Origin: Plebeiibacterium sediminum
GTDB lineage: Bacteria > Bacteroidota > Bacteroidia > Bacteroidales > Marinilabiliaceae
Assembly: GCF_026013605.1 (NCBI RefSeq)
Contig: NZ_JAPDPJ010000062.1
Coordinates: 1-34,988, forward strand
Direction of reading: 5' to 3'
Length of the DNA: 34,988 nt
Part shown: piece by piece, positions 26,310-34,643 of the stretch
How the letters are laid out: every line of letters begins with the position of its first letter
Numbering within the stretch: the first letter of the stretch is position 1
Program-made: the position numbers and the translations under genes
The notes under the pieces: generated by a model
Database searches by the model: none
Told to the model about the DNA's origin: nothing
The model's input: the letters and a program-made list of their open reading frames with translations, nothing else

Positions 26310-28892
26310 ATGAATTTTAAGGAATATACTATTAAATCGCAGGAAGCAATACAGCAAGCTGTAAATATTGCTTCTGCAAAAGGGCATCAGGCAATTGAAC
26401 CCGGACATATCTTGAAAGGGATTATTGAGGTTGAAGAAAATATTATTTCCTTTTTATTTAGTAAACTTAATGTAAATAATATCAACCATACTTTAGATGC
26501 CATTATAGAGTCTTATCCACGAGTTTCCGGAGGAGAACCATATTTATCAAGAACCTCTAATGATATACTTCAAAAAGCAAAGTCGTATCTAAAGGAGTTT
26601 AACGATCAATATGTATCTATTGAGCATTTATTATTGGCAATTTTGTCGGTAAAGGATGCTGTTTCAAATATGCTAAAAGATGCTGGCGTAACAGAAAAAG
26701 ATCTGGTTGCAGCCATTAAAGAATTGCGTAAAGGAGCAACAGTTGATTCGCAAACTGCAGAAGATAATTTTAATGCACTAAACAGGTTTGCTATTAACCT
26801 TAACGAACAAGCCCGTAATGGTAAATTAGATCCTGTTATTGGTAGGGATGAAGAAATCAGACGTGTACTTCAGATTTTATCACGAAGAACCAAAAACAAT
26901 CCTATTTTAATAGGAGAGCCAGGTGTTGGTAAAACAGCAATAGGTGAAGGTTTGGCCATAAGAATTGTAAATGGTGATGTACCAGAGAACCTGAAATCTA
27001 AAATGATTTATTCTTTGGATATGGGTGCATTGGTGGCCGGAGCAAAATATAAAGGTGAATTTGAAGAACGTTTAAAGGCTGTTGTTAAAGAAGTGATCGG
27101 CAGTAATGGGGATATCATCTTGTTTATTGATGAAATCCATACGCTTGTAGGTGCAGGCAAAGGAGAAGGTGCTATGGATGCAGCCAATATTCTAAAACCG
27201 GCTTTGGCAAGAGGTGAGTTACGTGCTGTTGGTGCAACTACTTTAAACGAATACCAAAAGTATTTTGAAAAAGATAAGGCACTGGAAAGACGTTTTCAAA
27301 TTGTTCGTGTTGATGAACCTGATGTATTGAGTGCAATTTCTATTTTAAGAGGTTTAAAGGAAAGGTATGAAAATCACCATAAAGTAAGAATTAAAGATGA
27401 TGCTATTATTGCGGCAGTAAACTTATCTAATAAATACATTGCGGATCGGTTTTTACCTGATAAAGCTATTGACTTGATTGATGAAGCTGCATCAAAACTT
27501 CGTTTGGAGATGAACTCTGTACCAGAGGAAATTGATGAATTGGATCGAAAAGTGAGTCAGCTTGAAATTGAAAGAGAGGCCATTAAAAGAGAAGGTGACA
27601 AGCTGAAACTTGAGGTATTGAATGCTGAATTGGCTCAACTTAAAGATGAGCGATCCACTTTAAGAGCTAAGTGGCAGGAAGAAAAGAATATTGTTGATCA
27701 GATTCAAAGCTATAAATCAAATATTGAGGAATATAAATTTCAGGCAGAGAAAGCTGAGCGTGAAGGTCAGTTTGATAAGGTGGCTGAATTAAGATATGGT
27801 AAAATCAAAGAGGCTGAAGAGAAGATTGTTGAGCTAAAAGGTGTTTTAAGCCAGAAACAATCAGAAAATCCAATGCTTAAAGAAGAAGTGGATTCTGAAG
27901 ATGTGGCTGGTGTAATCAGCAGGTGGACAGGAATTCCGATAACCAAAATGATGAAAAGTGAAAAGGAAAAACTGCTTTCATTGGAAGAGGAATTGCATAA
28001 AAGGGTTGTTGGTCAAAACGATGCCATTGAAGCAGTTTCTGATGCCATAAGAAGGAGCAGAGCCGGTTTGCAGGATGAGAAAAGACCTGTGGGTTCATTT
28101 ATATTTCTGGGTATGTCGGGAGTGGGAAAAACGGAGTTGGCAAAAACACTGGCGTCCTTCTTGTTTGATGATGAGAATAAGATGACCCGTATTGATATGT
28201 CTGAATTTCAGGAAAGACACTCAGTATCTCGTTTAATTGGAGCGCCTCCGGGATATGTTGGATACGATGAAGGTGGACAGTTGACAGAAGCTGTGCGTCG
28301 TAAGCCATATTCAGTGGTGTTACTGGATGAGATTGAAAAAGCGCATCCTGATGTATTTAATGTGTTGTTGCAGGTATTGGATGATGGACGATTAACGGAT
28401 AATAAAGGCCGGGTTGTTGATTTTAAAAATACTATTATTATAATGACATCAAATGCCGGATCAGATATTATTCAACGTAATTTTGACGGAGTTAAAGAAG
28501 AAAACATTCCTGAAGTTACTGAAAAATCAAAGAATGAAGTATTTCAATTACTTCGTCAGTCAATACGTCCAGAATTCTTAAACAGGATTGATGATATTAT
28601 CATGTTTACGCCATTAACTCATAAGGAGATTAAGGAGATTGTTGGGTTGCAGATTAACGCTATTAAAAAGGCATTACAATCTAAAATGGTGGAAATTGAT
28701 ATTACTGATGAGGCAGTGGAATATATTGCTAATGTTGGTTTCGATCCTTTATTTGGCGCCAGACCAATAAAAAGAGTGGTTCAAAAGAGTATTTTAAATG
28801 AATTATCGAAACGCATCTTATCAGATGAAATAACTAAAGATGAGAAGATCATTATAGATTCGGATGGTAAGGATTTAATATTCAGAAACTAA
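26310..28892 (+). CDS. clpB: ATP-dependent disaggregase ClpB
   Basis: This 860-residue Hsp100 hexamer threads aggregated proteins in cooperation with DnaK. N-terminal Clp repeats occupy about 1-145. AAA domain 1 has Walker A GEPGVGKT (203-210) and Walker [11 protein letters not shown]. The ClpB-specific coiled-coil middle domain is about 400-520. AAA domain 2 has GMSGVGKT (about 601), [12 protein letters not shown] and the pore segment GYVGYDEGG. No ClpP-binding IGF/IGL loop is obvious, which separates it from ClpA/ClpC. It is a single gene with its own promoter and a strong terminator. Confidence 0.96.
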   Translation: MNFKEYTIKSQEAIQQAVNIASAKGHQAIEPGHILKGIIEVEENIISFLFSKLNVNNINHTLDAIIESYPRVSGGEPYLSRTSNDILQKAKSYLKEFNDQYVSIEHLLLAILSVKDAVSNMLKDAGVTEKDLVAAIKELRKGATVDSQTAEDNFNALNRFAINLNEQARNGKLDPVIGRDEEIRRVLQILSRRTKNNPILIGEPGVGKTAIGEGLAIRIVNGDVPENLKSKMIYSLDMGALVAGAKYKGEFEERLKAVVKEVIGSNGDIILFIDEIHTLVGAGKGEGAMDAANILKPALARGELRAVGATTLNEYQKYFEKDKALERRFQIVRVDEPDVLSAISILRGLKERYENHHKVRIKDDAIIAAVNLSNKYIADRFLPDKAIDLIDEAASKLRLEMNSVPEEIDELDRKVSQLEIEREAIKREGDKLKLEVLNAELAQLKDERSTLRAKWQEEKNIVDQIQSYKSNIEEYKFQAEKAEREGQFDKVAELRYGKIKEAEEKIVELKGVLSQKQSENPMLKEEVDSEDVAGVISRWTGIPITKMMKSEKEKLLSLEEELHKRVVGQNDAIEAVSDAIRRSRAGLQDEKRPVGSFIFLGMSGVGKTELAKTLASFLFDDENKMTRIDMSEFQERHSVSRLIGAPPGYVGYDEGGQLTEAVRRKPYSVVLLDEIEKAHPDVFNVLLQVLDDGRLTDNKGRVVDFKNTIIIMTSNAGSDIIQRNFDGVKEENIPEVTEKSKNEVFQLLRQSIRPEFLNRIDDIIMFTPLTHKEIKEIVGLQINAIKKALQSKMVEIDITDEAVEYIANVGFDPLFGARPIKRVVQKSILNELSKRILSDEITKDEKIIIDSDGKDLIFRN

Positions 28893-28897
28893 AAAAC

Positions 28898-28932
28898 AAA
28901 AAGGTGATTTCAAAGTTGAAATCACCTTTTTT
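28898..28932. terminator. Bidirectional terminator between clpB and asnB
   Basis: GGTGATTTCAA (28903-28913) and TTGAAATCACC (28916-28926) form a perfect stem flanked by A5 on the left and T6 on the right, serving both convergent genes. Confidence 0.88.
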
Positions 28933-28964
28933 AGTATATAAAAATTCACCTTTTGTAGAAACAA

Positions 28965-30551
28965 TTAAACACCACTTGCTCCGTAGTTTGGTAAAACACG
29001 TGCACTTGGATCGTCCACATTACAGTTCTCCCATTCTTTATTAGGCATCCAGAAATCTTTGATTACACCAGCTCTTCCTGGGAAGTGCTTTTCAAAGATA
29101 TCTCGATACATTAAAGATTCTTTAGTAAATGGAGGACAATATGGATACTTATCTTTAGCAGCAGCTAAGTCTTCGTCTGTATACATTTCTTCAGCATAAG
29201 CTTTTAAGTAATCTACAGAACTGTGTCCAACTGCATCCGAGAATGCTGCTTTATCACGGTGAAGAATTTCCTGTGGTAAATAATCACCTTCAAATGCTGC
29301 ACGTAATAAGTATTTTCCTTCGCCATAAGTATTCATCTTTTTAGCAGGATCAATACTCATAATGTAATCTACAAAATCAAGATCACCAAAAGGAACACGA
29401 GCCTCTAATCCACAAGAAGAAATACATCTGTCTGCTCTTAATACATCATACATGTATATTTCGCGAATACGCTTTTCTGCTTCTTTTTGGAATTCTTCAG
29501 GACTAGGAGCAAAGTCGGTATATTTGTATCCTAAGATCTCATCAGCAATCTCACCAGTCATTAATACCTTAACATCTGTGTTTTCGCTAATATACTTACA
29601 AATAAGATACATACCCATTGATGCTCTGATTGTAGTAATATCCCAGGTTTCAGTATTATAAATTAAAGTACTTAAAGTATCAAAAATTTGTTGTTTTGTA
29701 AAAAGTACTTCAGTATGTTCTGCACCTAAGTATTCTGCTACTTTTTTTGCATATTTGGTATCAATAGGATCATCTTCAATACCTACAGCAAACGTTTTGA
29801 TAGGTTTATCCAACATTTTAGCAGCTACAGCACATACTAAACTTGAATCTAAACCTCCACTACATAAGAAACCAACAGGAACATCTGCCTGAAGTCTCTT
29901 TTCGATTGCAGCGGTTAATTTTTCGTTGATATTTTTAAAAATCTCATCTAAGCTATCGTATGAAACCTTTTCAACTTTAGAAATATCTTTATAGCAGTGA
30001 AAAGATTCACCATCATAATAATGTCCCGGAGGGAATGGCTTAATTTCTTCACAAACAGCGTGTAAAGTTTTCATTTCACTGGCAAACATAATTTGTCCGC
30101 TGGCAGAATAACCATAAAATAAAGGACGGATACCGATAGGATCTCTTGCTGCAAAATATTTTTTAGCAACTGAATCATAAATTACAAATACAAACTCAGC
30201 ATCTAATGATTTAGCAGTTTCTTCAATTCCTTTGTCTAAAAATAATGGAATAATAACTTCGCAATCACTTGATGATTGAAACTCAAATGAGTGCTCGTAT
30301 TTTCTTCTTAGTTGTTGAAAGTTATAAACTTCTCCGTTACAAACTAAATTAATATTTTTATATGTTAAAGGCTGATTTCCATTGCTGGAAACATCCATAA
30401 TGCTTAATCTGTGAAAGCCCATCCAGCCATCTTCACCAAAATCTCTAATATTGGAGTTGTCTGGGCCACGGTATTCAATTTTCTTAAACTCACTGGCAAA
30501 CAAAAGTTTGTCCATCATGTCGTTGCCTGTATAAACTGCGAATCCACACAT
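28965..30551 (-). CDS. asnB: Asparagine synthetase B, glutamine-hydrolysing
   Basis: This 528-residue cytosolic enzyme makes asparagine from aspartate, glutamine and ATP. Cys2 is the N-terminal nucleophile of the glutaminase domain (1 to about 190), supported by RLSIMD (48-53) and NGEVYN (72-77). The synthetase domain has the PP-loop SGGLDSS (231-237). The C-terminal region has GLEARVPFGDLDFVDY and GEGKYLLR. Length matches the common bacterial AsnB. It is a single gene, convergent with clpB, with a good upstream promoter. Confidence 0.95.
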   Translation of the reverse strand: MCGFAVYTGNDMMDKLLFASEFKKIEYRGPDNSNIRDFGEDGWMGFHRLSIMDVSSNGNQPLTYKNINLVCNGEVYNFQQLRRKYEHSFEFQSSSDCEVIIPLFLDKGIEETAKSLDAEFVFVIYDSVAKKYFAARDPIGIRPLFYGYSASGQIMFASEMKTLHAVCEEIKPFPPGHYYDGESFHCYKDISKVEKVSYDSLDEIFKNINEKLTAAIEKRLQADVPVGFLCSGGLDSSLVCAVAAKMLDKPIKTFAVGIEDDPIDTKYAKKVAEYLGAEHTEVLFTKQQIFDTLSTLIYNTETWDITTIRASMGMYLICKYISENTDVKVLMTGEIADEILGYKYTDFAPSPEEFQKEAEKRIREIYMYDVLRADRCISSCGLEARVPFGDLDFVDYIMSIDPAKKMNTYGEGKYLLRAAFEGDYLPQEILHRDKAAFSDAVGHSSVDYLKAYAEEMYTDEDLAAAKDKYPYCPPFTKESLMYRDIFEKHFPGRAGVIKDFWMPNKEWENCNVDDPSARVLPNYGASGV

Positions 30552-30604
30552 AAATTTTCGTCTTTTGGATATATTTTGTTTTTGATTTTGTTATTATTTC
30601 GATG

Positions 30605-30634
30605 TAAAAGTAGCTATTTAAAATTTAAAACCAA
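30605..30634 (-). promoter_or_regulatory. asnB promoter
   Basis: On the minus strand TTG (30634-30632) is separated by 19 bp from TACTTTTA (30612-30605), one mismatch from TAnnTTTG. The expected transcript start lies about 47 bp before the ATG. Confidence 0.5.
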
Positions 30635-30640
30635 GAAATA

Positions 30641-30980
30641 ATTACGATTTCATATTTTTATTGCGCTTTTACTTAGGGATTGTAACTTACCTAAAATAGG
30701 GGGTATCAATAAAATAAATATATAATATTCTATAAAAGGAAAATTCATTTGGGGTATTGGCTAAAAAAAATAACATTTAATAAAATGATCAATAAAATTT
30801 GAGGGGTTATATATTTTTTCACAAAAAAAGTAAAATAATTGACAAAAACATCTTGTTATAGTCATTTTGTAAATGTAAAGAGGAATTTTTAATGAAATTA
30901 TAAGTTTTTGGAGAAAATATAGTGTTGATTTGAAAATAGATTCAATTCTAAACAGAAATTCGTAATATCAATTGAATACA
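30641..30980. other. AT-rich non-coding stretch
   Basis: No gene, repeat or hairpin is supported here. It is the first part of a 1.5-kb gap without coding sequence between asnB and the cassette region. Confidence 0.5.
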
Positions 30981-30982
30981 AC

Positions 30983-31170
30983 TACTGTAGCAAGCTTGCT
31001 TTTGCTGGTGCGAGTTTTTAACTGGTCTCTTTTGTATAAATAGTGGTCCATTAACTACTTATCTATAAACGTTTAATCCTTTGTTCTGCAGTTAATCTCT
31101 TGCAGCCATGCTTTCGCTGCTGCGAGTTTGTAACTCGTACCTTTTTATAAATACTGATCCATTAACTAAC
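30983..31170. repeat. Pair of diverged REP-like direct repeats
   Basis: Two related units of about 70 bp occur at about 30983-31057 and 31098-31170. Each contains GCTTT(T)GCTG.TGCGAGTTT.TAACT followed by TATAAATA.TG.TCCATTAACTA. The second keeps a clean hairpin, CGAGTT-TGT-AACTCG (31123-31137). The first has a decayed hairpin plus a perfect palindrome GCAAGCTTGC (30990-30999). They resemble palindromic repeats moved by REP-associated transposases. Confidence 0.55.
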
Positions 31171-31242
31171 TGCATCTATACTTTCACCTTTCACCTTTTA
31201 CCTTGTTGATCTATGGTTCTAAAGTAGTATGAAATAAGAATG

Positions 31243-31269
31243 AAAAAAATAACGGTAATTTTACCGTTA
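31243..31269 (-). terminator. Orphan terminator on the minus strand
   Basis: TAACGGTA (31250-31257) and TACCGTTA (31262-31269) form a perfect 8-bp stem with a 4-nt loop. On the minus strand it is followed by seven T residues. No minus-strand gene lies upstream of it, so it may end an unrecognised small RNA or be a leftover of a lost gene. Confidence 0.5.
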
Positions 31270-31444
31270 CATTTTATAGCTTATTAAGCGTTGATTGTAT
31301 GTATGTTAAGGTGATTGTGTTAAAAGAATATTTTTACTTTTAGTTTTATAAATAGCTATTTTATGGCGAATTGTGCATCTTTTGGCAAAAACGGCTAAAA
31401 ATTGTGCACAAAAGTGTTAAAAATGGCATTTTACTGTGCATGTT

Positions 31445-31591
31445 CGGACTGTGAACGGACTTGCAATATACCTGCTGCGGACTGTCTGCGGATAGTGAAC
31501 GGGTTTCTGCGGGTGGTCTGCGGATGGCCTGCGGGTGAGCATCGGTCTATAGCATCCGCAGAAATGCCGCAAACCATCCGTAAACCATCCG
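31445..31591. repeat. 11-bp phased CGG repeat array with inverted second half
   Basis: CGG occurs at 31445, 31456, 31478, 31489, 31500, 31510, 31521, 31532 and 31543, i.e. every 11 bp with one slot skipped and one step of 10. After CTATAG at 31547-31552 the pattern continues inverted as CCG at 31556, 31567, 31578 and 31589, again every 11 bp. Unit consensus is close to CGGATGGTCTG. The block is far more GC-rich than its surroundings. An open frame across it has no protein-like features and I do not call a gene. Confidence 0.8.
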
Positions 31592-31619
31592 TATCTGTCT
31601 GCTCTTTGATAGCTTAACA

Positions 31620-32030
31620 GTCCGTTTACTGTACGTTACTTGGAGCTGGTTTTGGACTTACACTATGCCATATAACCCATACTTTAAATGGTTTTTGCCT
31701 GTTCGATGCGCAATAATTCAGAACTATGTGATGTATTTTATTAGGGAATGGTTGTGATACTAACCTTCGGTATATATTTATAATAAAACTAAGTATTAAG
31801 CCTCAAATTATTCGAATAATCGCTATAGCATATGTTGATTTTTAATGGCTTGTGCTATACAACATTATTGGTTCTAAGGATAGAAAAGGTCATTAAATTC
31901 GTTTAAAATGCATTTCTTAGACATAAAAAGTCCGTTATATACTACCACATGTTGAAATAATAATTATTTTTAACGGTTTTATAAATAAAATACAAAAGCG
32001 AAATAAGCCGCAGTATATGACGGTTACAGA
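31620..32030. other. Non-coding stretch ending in the first cassette repeat
   Basis: I see no gene. CCGTTATATACTAC (about 31929-31942) and GCAGTATATGACGG (about 32009-32022) form an imperfect inverted repeat that is probably the inner stem of the repeat ending at 32043. TATAGCA / TGCTATA (31824-31830, 31853-31859) is another short dyad. The left edge of this first repeat is unclear. Confidence 0.4.
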
Positions 32031-32072
32031 AATGTTGTGTTTAATTTTGATTCCCAACCGTAATTAAATAAA

Positions 32073-32594
32073 ATGATAGAATATTCGGAAACAATAAAAT
32101 ATAGAAACTTATTAATACTTGATATTATCTTTTTTTCTCCGTTATTAATAATGCTAATTGTTGGTATAGGGACATATGGAACAAAGGATTTTGTTGGAAT
32201 TTTTGGATTTTTGACAATTTCCATAATTGCTTTGATTCCTTGGTTGAAATTTAAGAAAGGATTTCAAAGAATTAAAATTGATGGAACATCCTTAATTCAT
32301 GAAAAATATATTTTATGGAAGTGGAAATCATCGAAATATTCATTGAAAGACATTAACAATATTAGATGTTCAAAAAATGAAGATTCAAAAGTATCATACT
32401 CGTTTGTTATTTTTGAGGTTGGTGGTGTAAAGAAAATACCAGAATCTACCAAAAACTATATCAAGAATCCAACAGCTTTACACTTTGACTATAATGAAAC
32501 TCATGTAAAAATAGGTGAATTATTGCAGAAGTTTGAAGGAGATAAAATTGTAAAAATTGTTATTAAGAATAAAAGGAAATTAGAAAGAAACTAA
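32073..32594 (+). CDS. Cassette protein 1: two-helix membrane protein with PH-like tail
   Basis: I do not recognise a named family. The 173-residue protein has two membrane helices (about 12-34 and 40-60). A basic, beta-rich cytosolic part follows, whose order (IKIDGTSLIHEKYILWKWKS, then YSLKDINNIR) resembles bacterial PH-like domains found in YdbT/YdbS-type proteins. It begins 30 bp after the GTTGTG core at 32034, and its stop codon TAA is the first part of the complementary TAAACACAAC. It is very AT-rich, lysine- and isoleucine-rich, and stands alone. Confidence 0.7.
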   Translation: MIEYSETIKYRNLLILDIIFFSPLLIMLIVGIGTYGTKDFVGIFGFLTISIIALIPWLKFKKGFQRIKIDGTSLIHEKYILWKWKSSKYSLKDINNIRCSKNEDSKVSYSFVIFEVGGVKKIPESTKNYIKNPTALHFDYNETHVKIGELLQKFEGDKIVKIVIKNKRKLERN

Positions 32595-32797
32595 ACACAA
32601 CACAAAATATAATTAATAGGGCGGTTTGGTGTCATTTAGTAAGTTTGTAGGGTGTTTGAGCACCGCCGAAGCTTTTGCTTCGGTTATGTAACGAATAAAA
32701 GTTATACCCAAAGCAAAAGCTTCGGCTCAGTAGAGGTCGGAATGGTTTGCTTTTCAAATTTGCCCTACTAAATTATATTTCACACGTTGTGCAAAAT
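32592..32797. repeat. attC-like repeat 1-2
   Basis: This is a 206-bp imperfect palindrome. The arms are CACAAC (32596-32601) with GTTGTG (32786-32791), AAATATAATT (32605-32614) with AATTATATTT (32771-32780), and TAGGGC (32617-32622) with GCCCTA (32762-32767). The centre holds a perfect 16-bp inverted repeat, GCCGAAGCTTTTGCTT (32665-32680) with AAGCAAAAGCTTCGGC (32711-32726), and a competing local hairpin CCGAAGC-TTTT-GCTTCGG (32666-32683). Confidence 0.7.
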
Positions 32798-32859
32798 ACT
32801 GACATAAAAGAATGCATAATCACAATTTTATAACAGAATCGAATTACATTCCTTGACAT

Positions 32860-33627
32860 ATGAACAAAATCACAACATTTTTAGAGTTATCATTAGAGTT
32901 ATTCCGAAAAAATTATAATCTATTTATTCCTTTAACACTATTGGCTTCTATCCTTTCGTTTGCATTTGAAATGTTTGGTAAACTTATTGAATATCCAGAT
33001 AGCACAGTAATTCAATTATCCTTAACATTGGCATTCTTAGCATTAATTATTCCTTATGTATACTATTTATCAAGAATTAATATCTCATTGATCTTAATAG
33101 TGAATGATAGAGTTAAGGGTATAGATACATCAATTAAAAAAGTTTACAAAGAATCGAAGGAACTGTTTTGGGGGTATTTTCAAACAGGATTAAAATTTAT
33201 GTTATTATTAATAGTACCAATCATACTTTTGATAGTAACAATTACTGTTGATTTATCCTTTATTATCAAGATTTCAGTAGGTGCTATATCTATAATTGCA
33301 ATATCGTACTTGGCAATTTTATATGGATTCTCATTCTTAGTGAGCGTCTTACAGCCTAATGAGAAAAATTACTTTGATAAAAGTAAGATCTTGTTTAAAT
33401 CAAATAAACTTTTTGTCTTTATCCTTATTGTTTTTGTTTCAACAATAACCATTGTAACAAATTACTTACCTACCTATATTCTAAAAGACTCTTCATTATT
33501 TGGGTTTATTGATAACGGAGTAATAATTGGAATCTTATTGGGGATTGTTGTAGGTCCGATTACATCAGCTATGACTATCTATGCATATTGGTATCTTAAT
33601 GATGATCTTTACCCAATTAATCAATAA
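32860..33627 (+). CDS. Cassette protein 2: multi-pass membrane protein
   Basis: This 255-residue protein of no family I can name has about six hydrophobic segments (about 20-38, 50-70, 102-128, 132-155, 180-200, 215-240). After a short amphipathic start (ITTFLELSLELFRKN) it resembles in outline the membrane domains of uncharacterised DUF975-like proteins, but I would not assign one. It lies alone between two attC-like repeats, 68 bp after the core at 32786 and 5 bp before TTTGCCCAAC. Confidence 0.7.
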   Translation: MNKITTFLELSLELFRKNYNLFIPLTLLASILSFAFEMFGKLIEYPDSTVIQLSLTLAFLALIIPYVYYLSRINISLILIVNDRVKGIDTSIKKVYKESKELFWGYFQTGLKFMLLLIVPIILLIVTITVDLSFIIKISVGAISIIAISYLAILYGFSFLVSVLQPNEKNYFDKSKILFKSNKLFVFILIVFVSTITIVTNYLPTYILKDSSLFGFIDNGVIIGILLGIVVGPITSAMTIYAYWYLNDDLYPINQ

Positions 33628-33632
33628 TGTAC

Positions 33633-33831
33633 TTTGCCCAACACGTTGCAATAGCTCATAAGGGGTTCGTAATCATAGGGAAGGCCTCTACAAAGGCTAC
33701 CAGCGTCAAATCGCAGATTTGGCTTTGAAATGAAATTTAAACAAAATTTGCGTTTTGGCTTAGTGTAATTATGAAAGTTTGTGAGGCTAAATCCCCATTA
33801 CTAAGCCATGCAACAACCGTTGTGGGTTATT
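33633..33831. repeat. attC-like repeat 2-3
   Basis: This repeat of about 199 bp runs from TTTGCCCAAC (33633-33642) to GTTGTGGGTTATT (33819-33831). Outer arms are imperfect: CAACACGTTGCAA near 33640 against GCAACAACCGTTG near 33810. An inner arm pair, TGGCTTAGTGTAAT (33756-33769) with ATTACTAAGCCA (33797-33808), and a hairpin CAAATC-GCA-GATTTG (33707-33721) are clear. Confidence 0.65.
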
Positions 33832-33845
33832 AAAAGAAGTCGTAA

Positions 33846-34274
33846 ATGAGAATTCTATCAATAATAAGTTTGGCTGTTATTTTATTTTGTAGTTCCTGTG
33901 GTAACTTATACAATGACCTAGATTTAGGAGCCAATTTTTATTATCAGACTGAACCTTCTTTTAATAACATAGTTATCCCAGACAATAATGAAACACCATA
34001 TTCTATTGGATCATTAGTTATTCGAAATATTGAATCATTGGGATTTAATAAAGACTTTATTCTGGCAACATCAATAAGAAACGACATAATTTTTTATTGG
34101 ATCATTGATAAGAATTTAGAATCAACTAAATTGGGACATGACCAGTATTCAAATCTGAAACTTTCTAATGTTATGCAGCCTGACTCAATTGAATTCTATA
34201 ACTTTAAATCTAAACAAAACATAGACCTTAGACCAAAGCTTTATTATCAGAAACAAGCTGGTTGGAAAAAGTAA
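33846..34274 (+). CDS. Cassette protein 3: small lipoprotein
   Basis: This 142-residue protein has a lipoprotein signal sequence: basic start, hydrophobic run ISLAVILF, then CSSC-G with C18 as probable lipidated residue. The mature part (GANFYYQTEP, TSIRNDIIFYWIIDKN) is beta-rich and resembles small DUF-type lipoproteins. No function can be given. It sits 15 bp after the GTTGTGGGTTATT end of the preceding repeat and 1 bp before its complement AACAACCCACAAC. Confidence 0.75.
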   Translation: MRILSIISLAVILFCSSCGNLYNDLDLGANFYYQTEPSFNNIVIPDNNETPYSIGSLVIRNIESLGFNKDFILATSIRNDIIFYWIIDKNLESTKLGHDQYSNLKLSNVMQPDSIEFYNFKSKQNIDLRPKLYYQKQAGWKK

Positions 34275-34275
34275 A

Positions 34276-34346
34276 AACAACCCACAACACTTAGCCTCTA
34301 ATGTAGGGTTGCTTGCATACCCTACAGATTGGAGGGTTTGTTGAAC
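34276..34346. repeat. Compact attC-like site with classical core
   Basis: Only about 70 bp long, this site folds as CCCACAAC (34281-34288), then a TGTAGGGT / ACCCTACA hairpin in the middle (near 34303-34326), and closes with GTTGAAC (34340-34346), which fits the classical integron core GTTRRRY. It is the clearest attC-sized member of the group. Confidence 0.55.
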
Positions 34347-34643
34347 TAAACAATATTCCAGCAACTAATCAGTAAAGTATTAATAATGTGATTTTTACTT
34401 ATAGTGTTTTAAATGGCATTTTTAATGCTTTTTATATTGTTTTATCATTGTCATTTTTGTGATATTTCAGTTAATAATGAACCATTTTATTAATTTGTTG
34501 CACTAGAAAGTAATTTATCGCACTTGGTATTTAATTGTAATACTGTTTTTTAACTACTATTTTAACAAGAGGATATAGCATTCCCATATACGCTTAAATG
34601 CATATTTGTTAGTTTATTGGTAAATAGATACTTGCTGCAAATA
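34347..34643. other. Non-coding stretch after the cassettes
   Basis: No gene or clear repeat is visible. If it is a fourth cassette, it has lost its gene. Confidence 0.4.

Larger units (their letters stand above)
32034..34346 (+). mobile_element. Integron-like array of three single-gene cassettes
   Basis: Three plus-strand genes each follow a GTTGTG core (32034, 32786, 33819). Each is followed at or just after its stop codon by the reverse complement of that core plus its next bases. Cassette 1: GTTGTGTTTA against TAAACACAAC (10/10). Cassette 2: GTTGTGCAAA against TTTGCCCAAC (9/10). Cassette 3: GTTGTGGGTTATT against AACAACCCACAAC (12/13). The stretches between genes are 60-205-bp imperfect palindromes. 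This is the layout of integron cassettes with attC-like sites. No integrase is in the window, and the core GTTGTGN differs from classical GTTRRRY. Confidence 0.6.

Noticed and set aside
31445-31591. CRISPR array
   Set aside because: Units are 11 bp with no spacers, and the second half is inverted. No cas genes are nearby.
31402-31617. 71-codon open frame across the phased repeat array
   Set aside because: The frame is a by-product of 11-bp repeats, has no protein-like pattern and is bounded by non-coding DNA.
32034-34346. Ordinary insertion sequences between the three small genes
   Set aside because: There is no transposase, ends differ from unit to unit, and the complementary pairs surround each gene and not the spacer.
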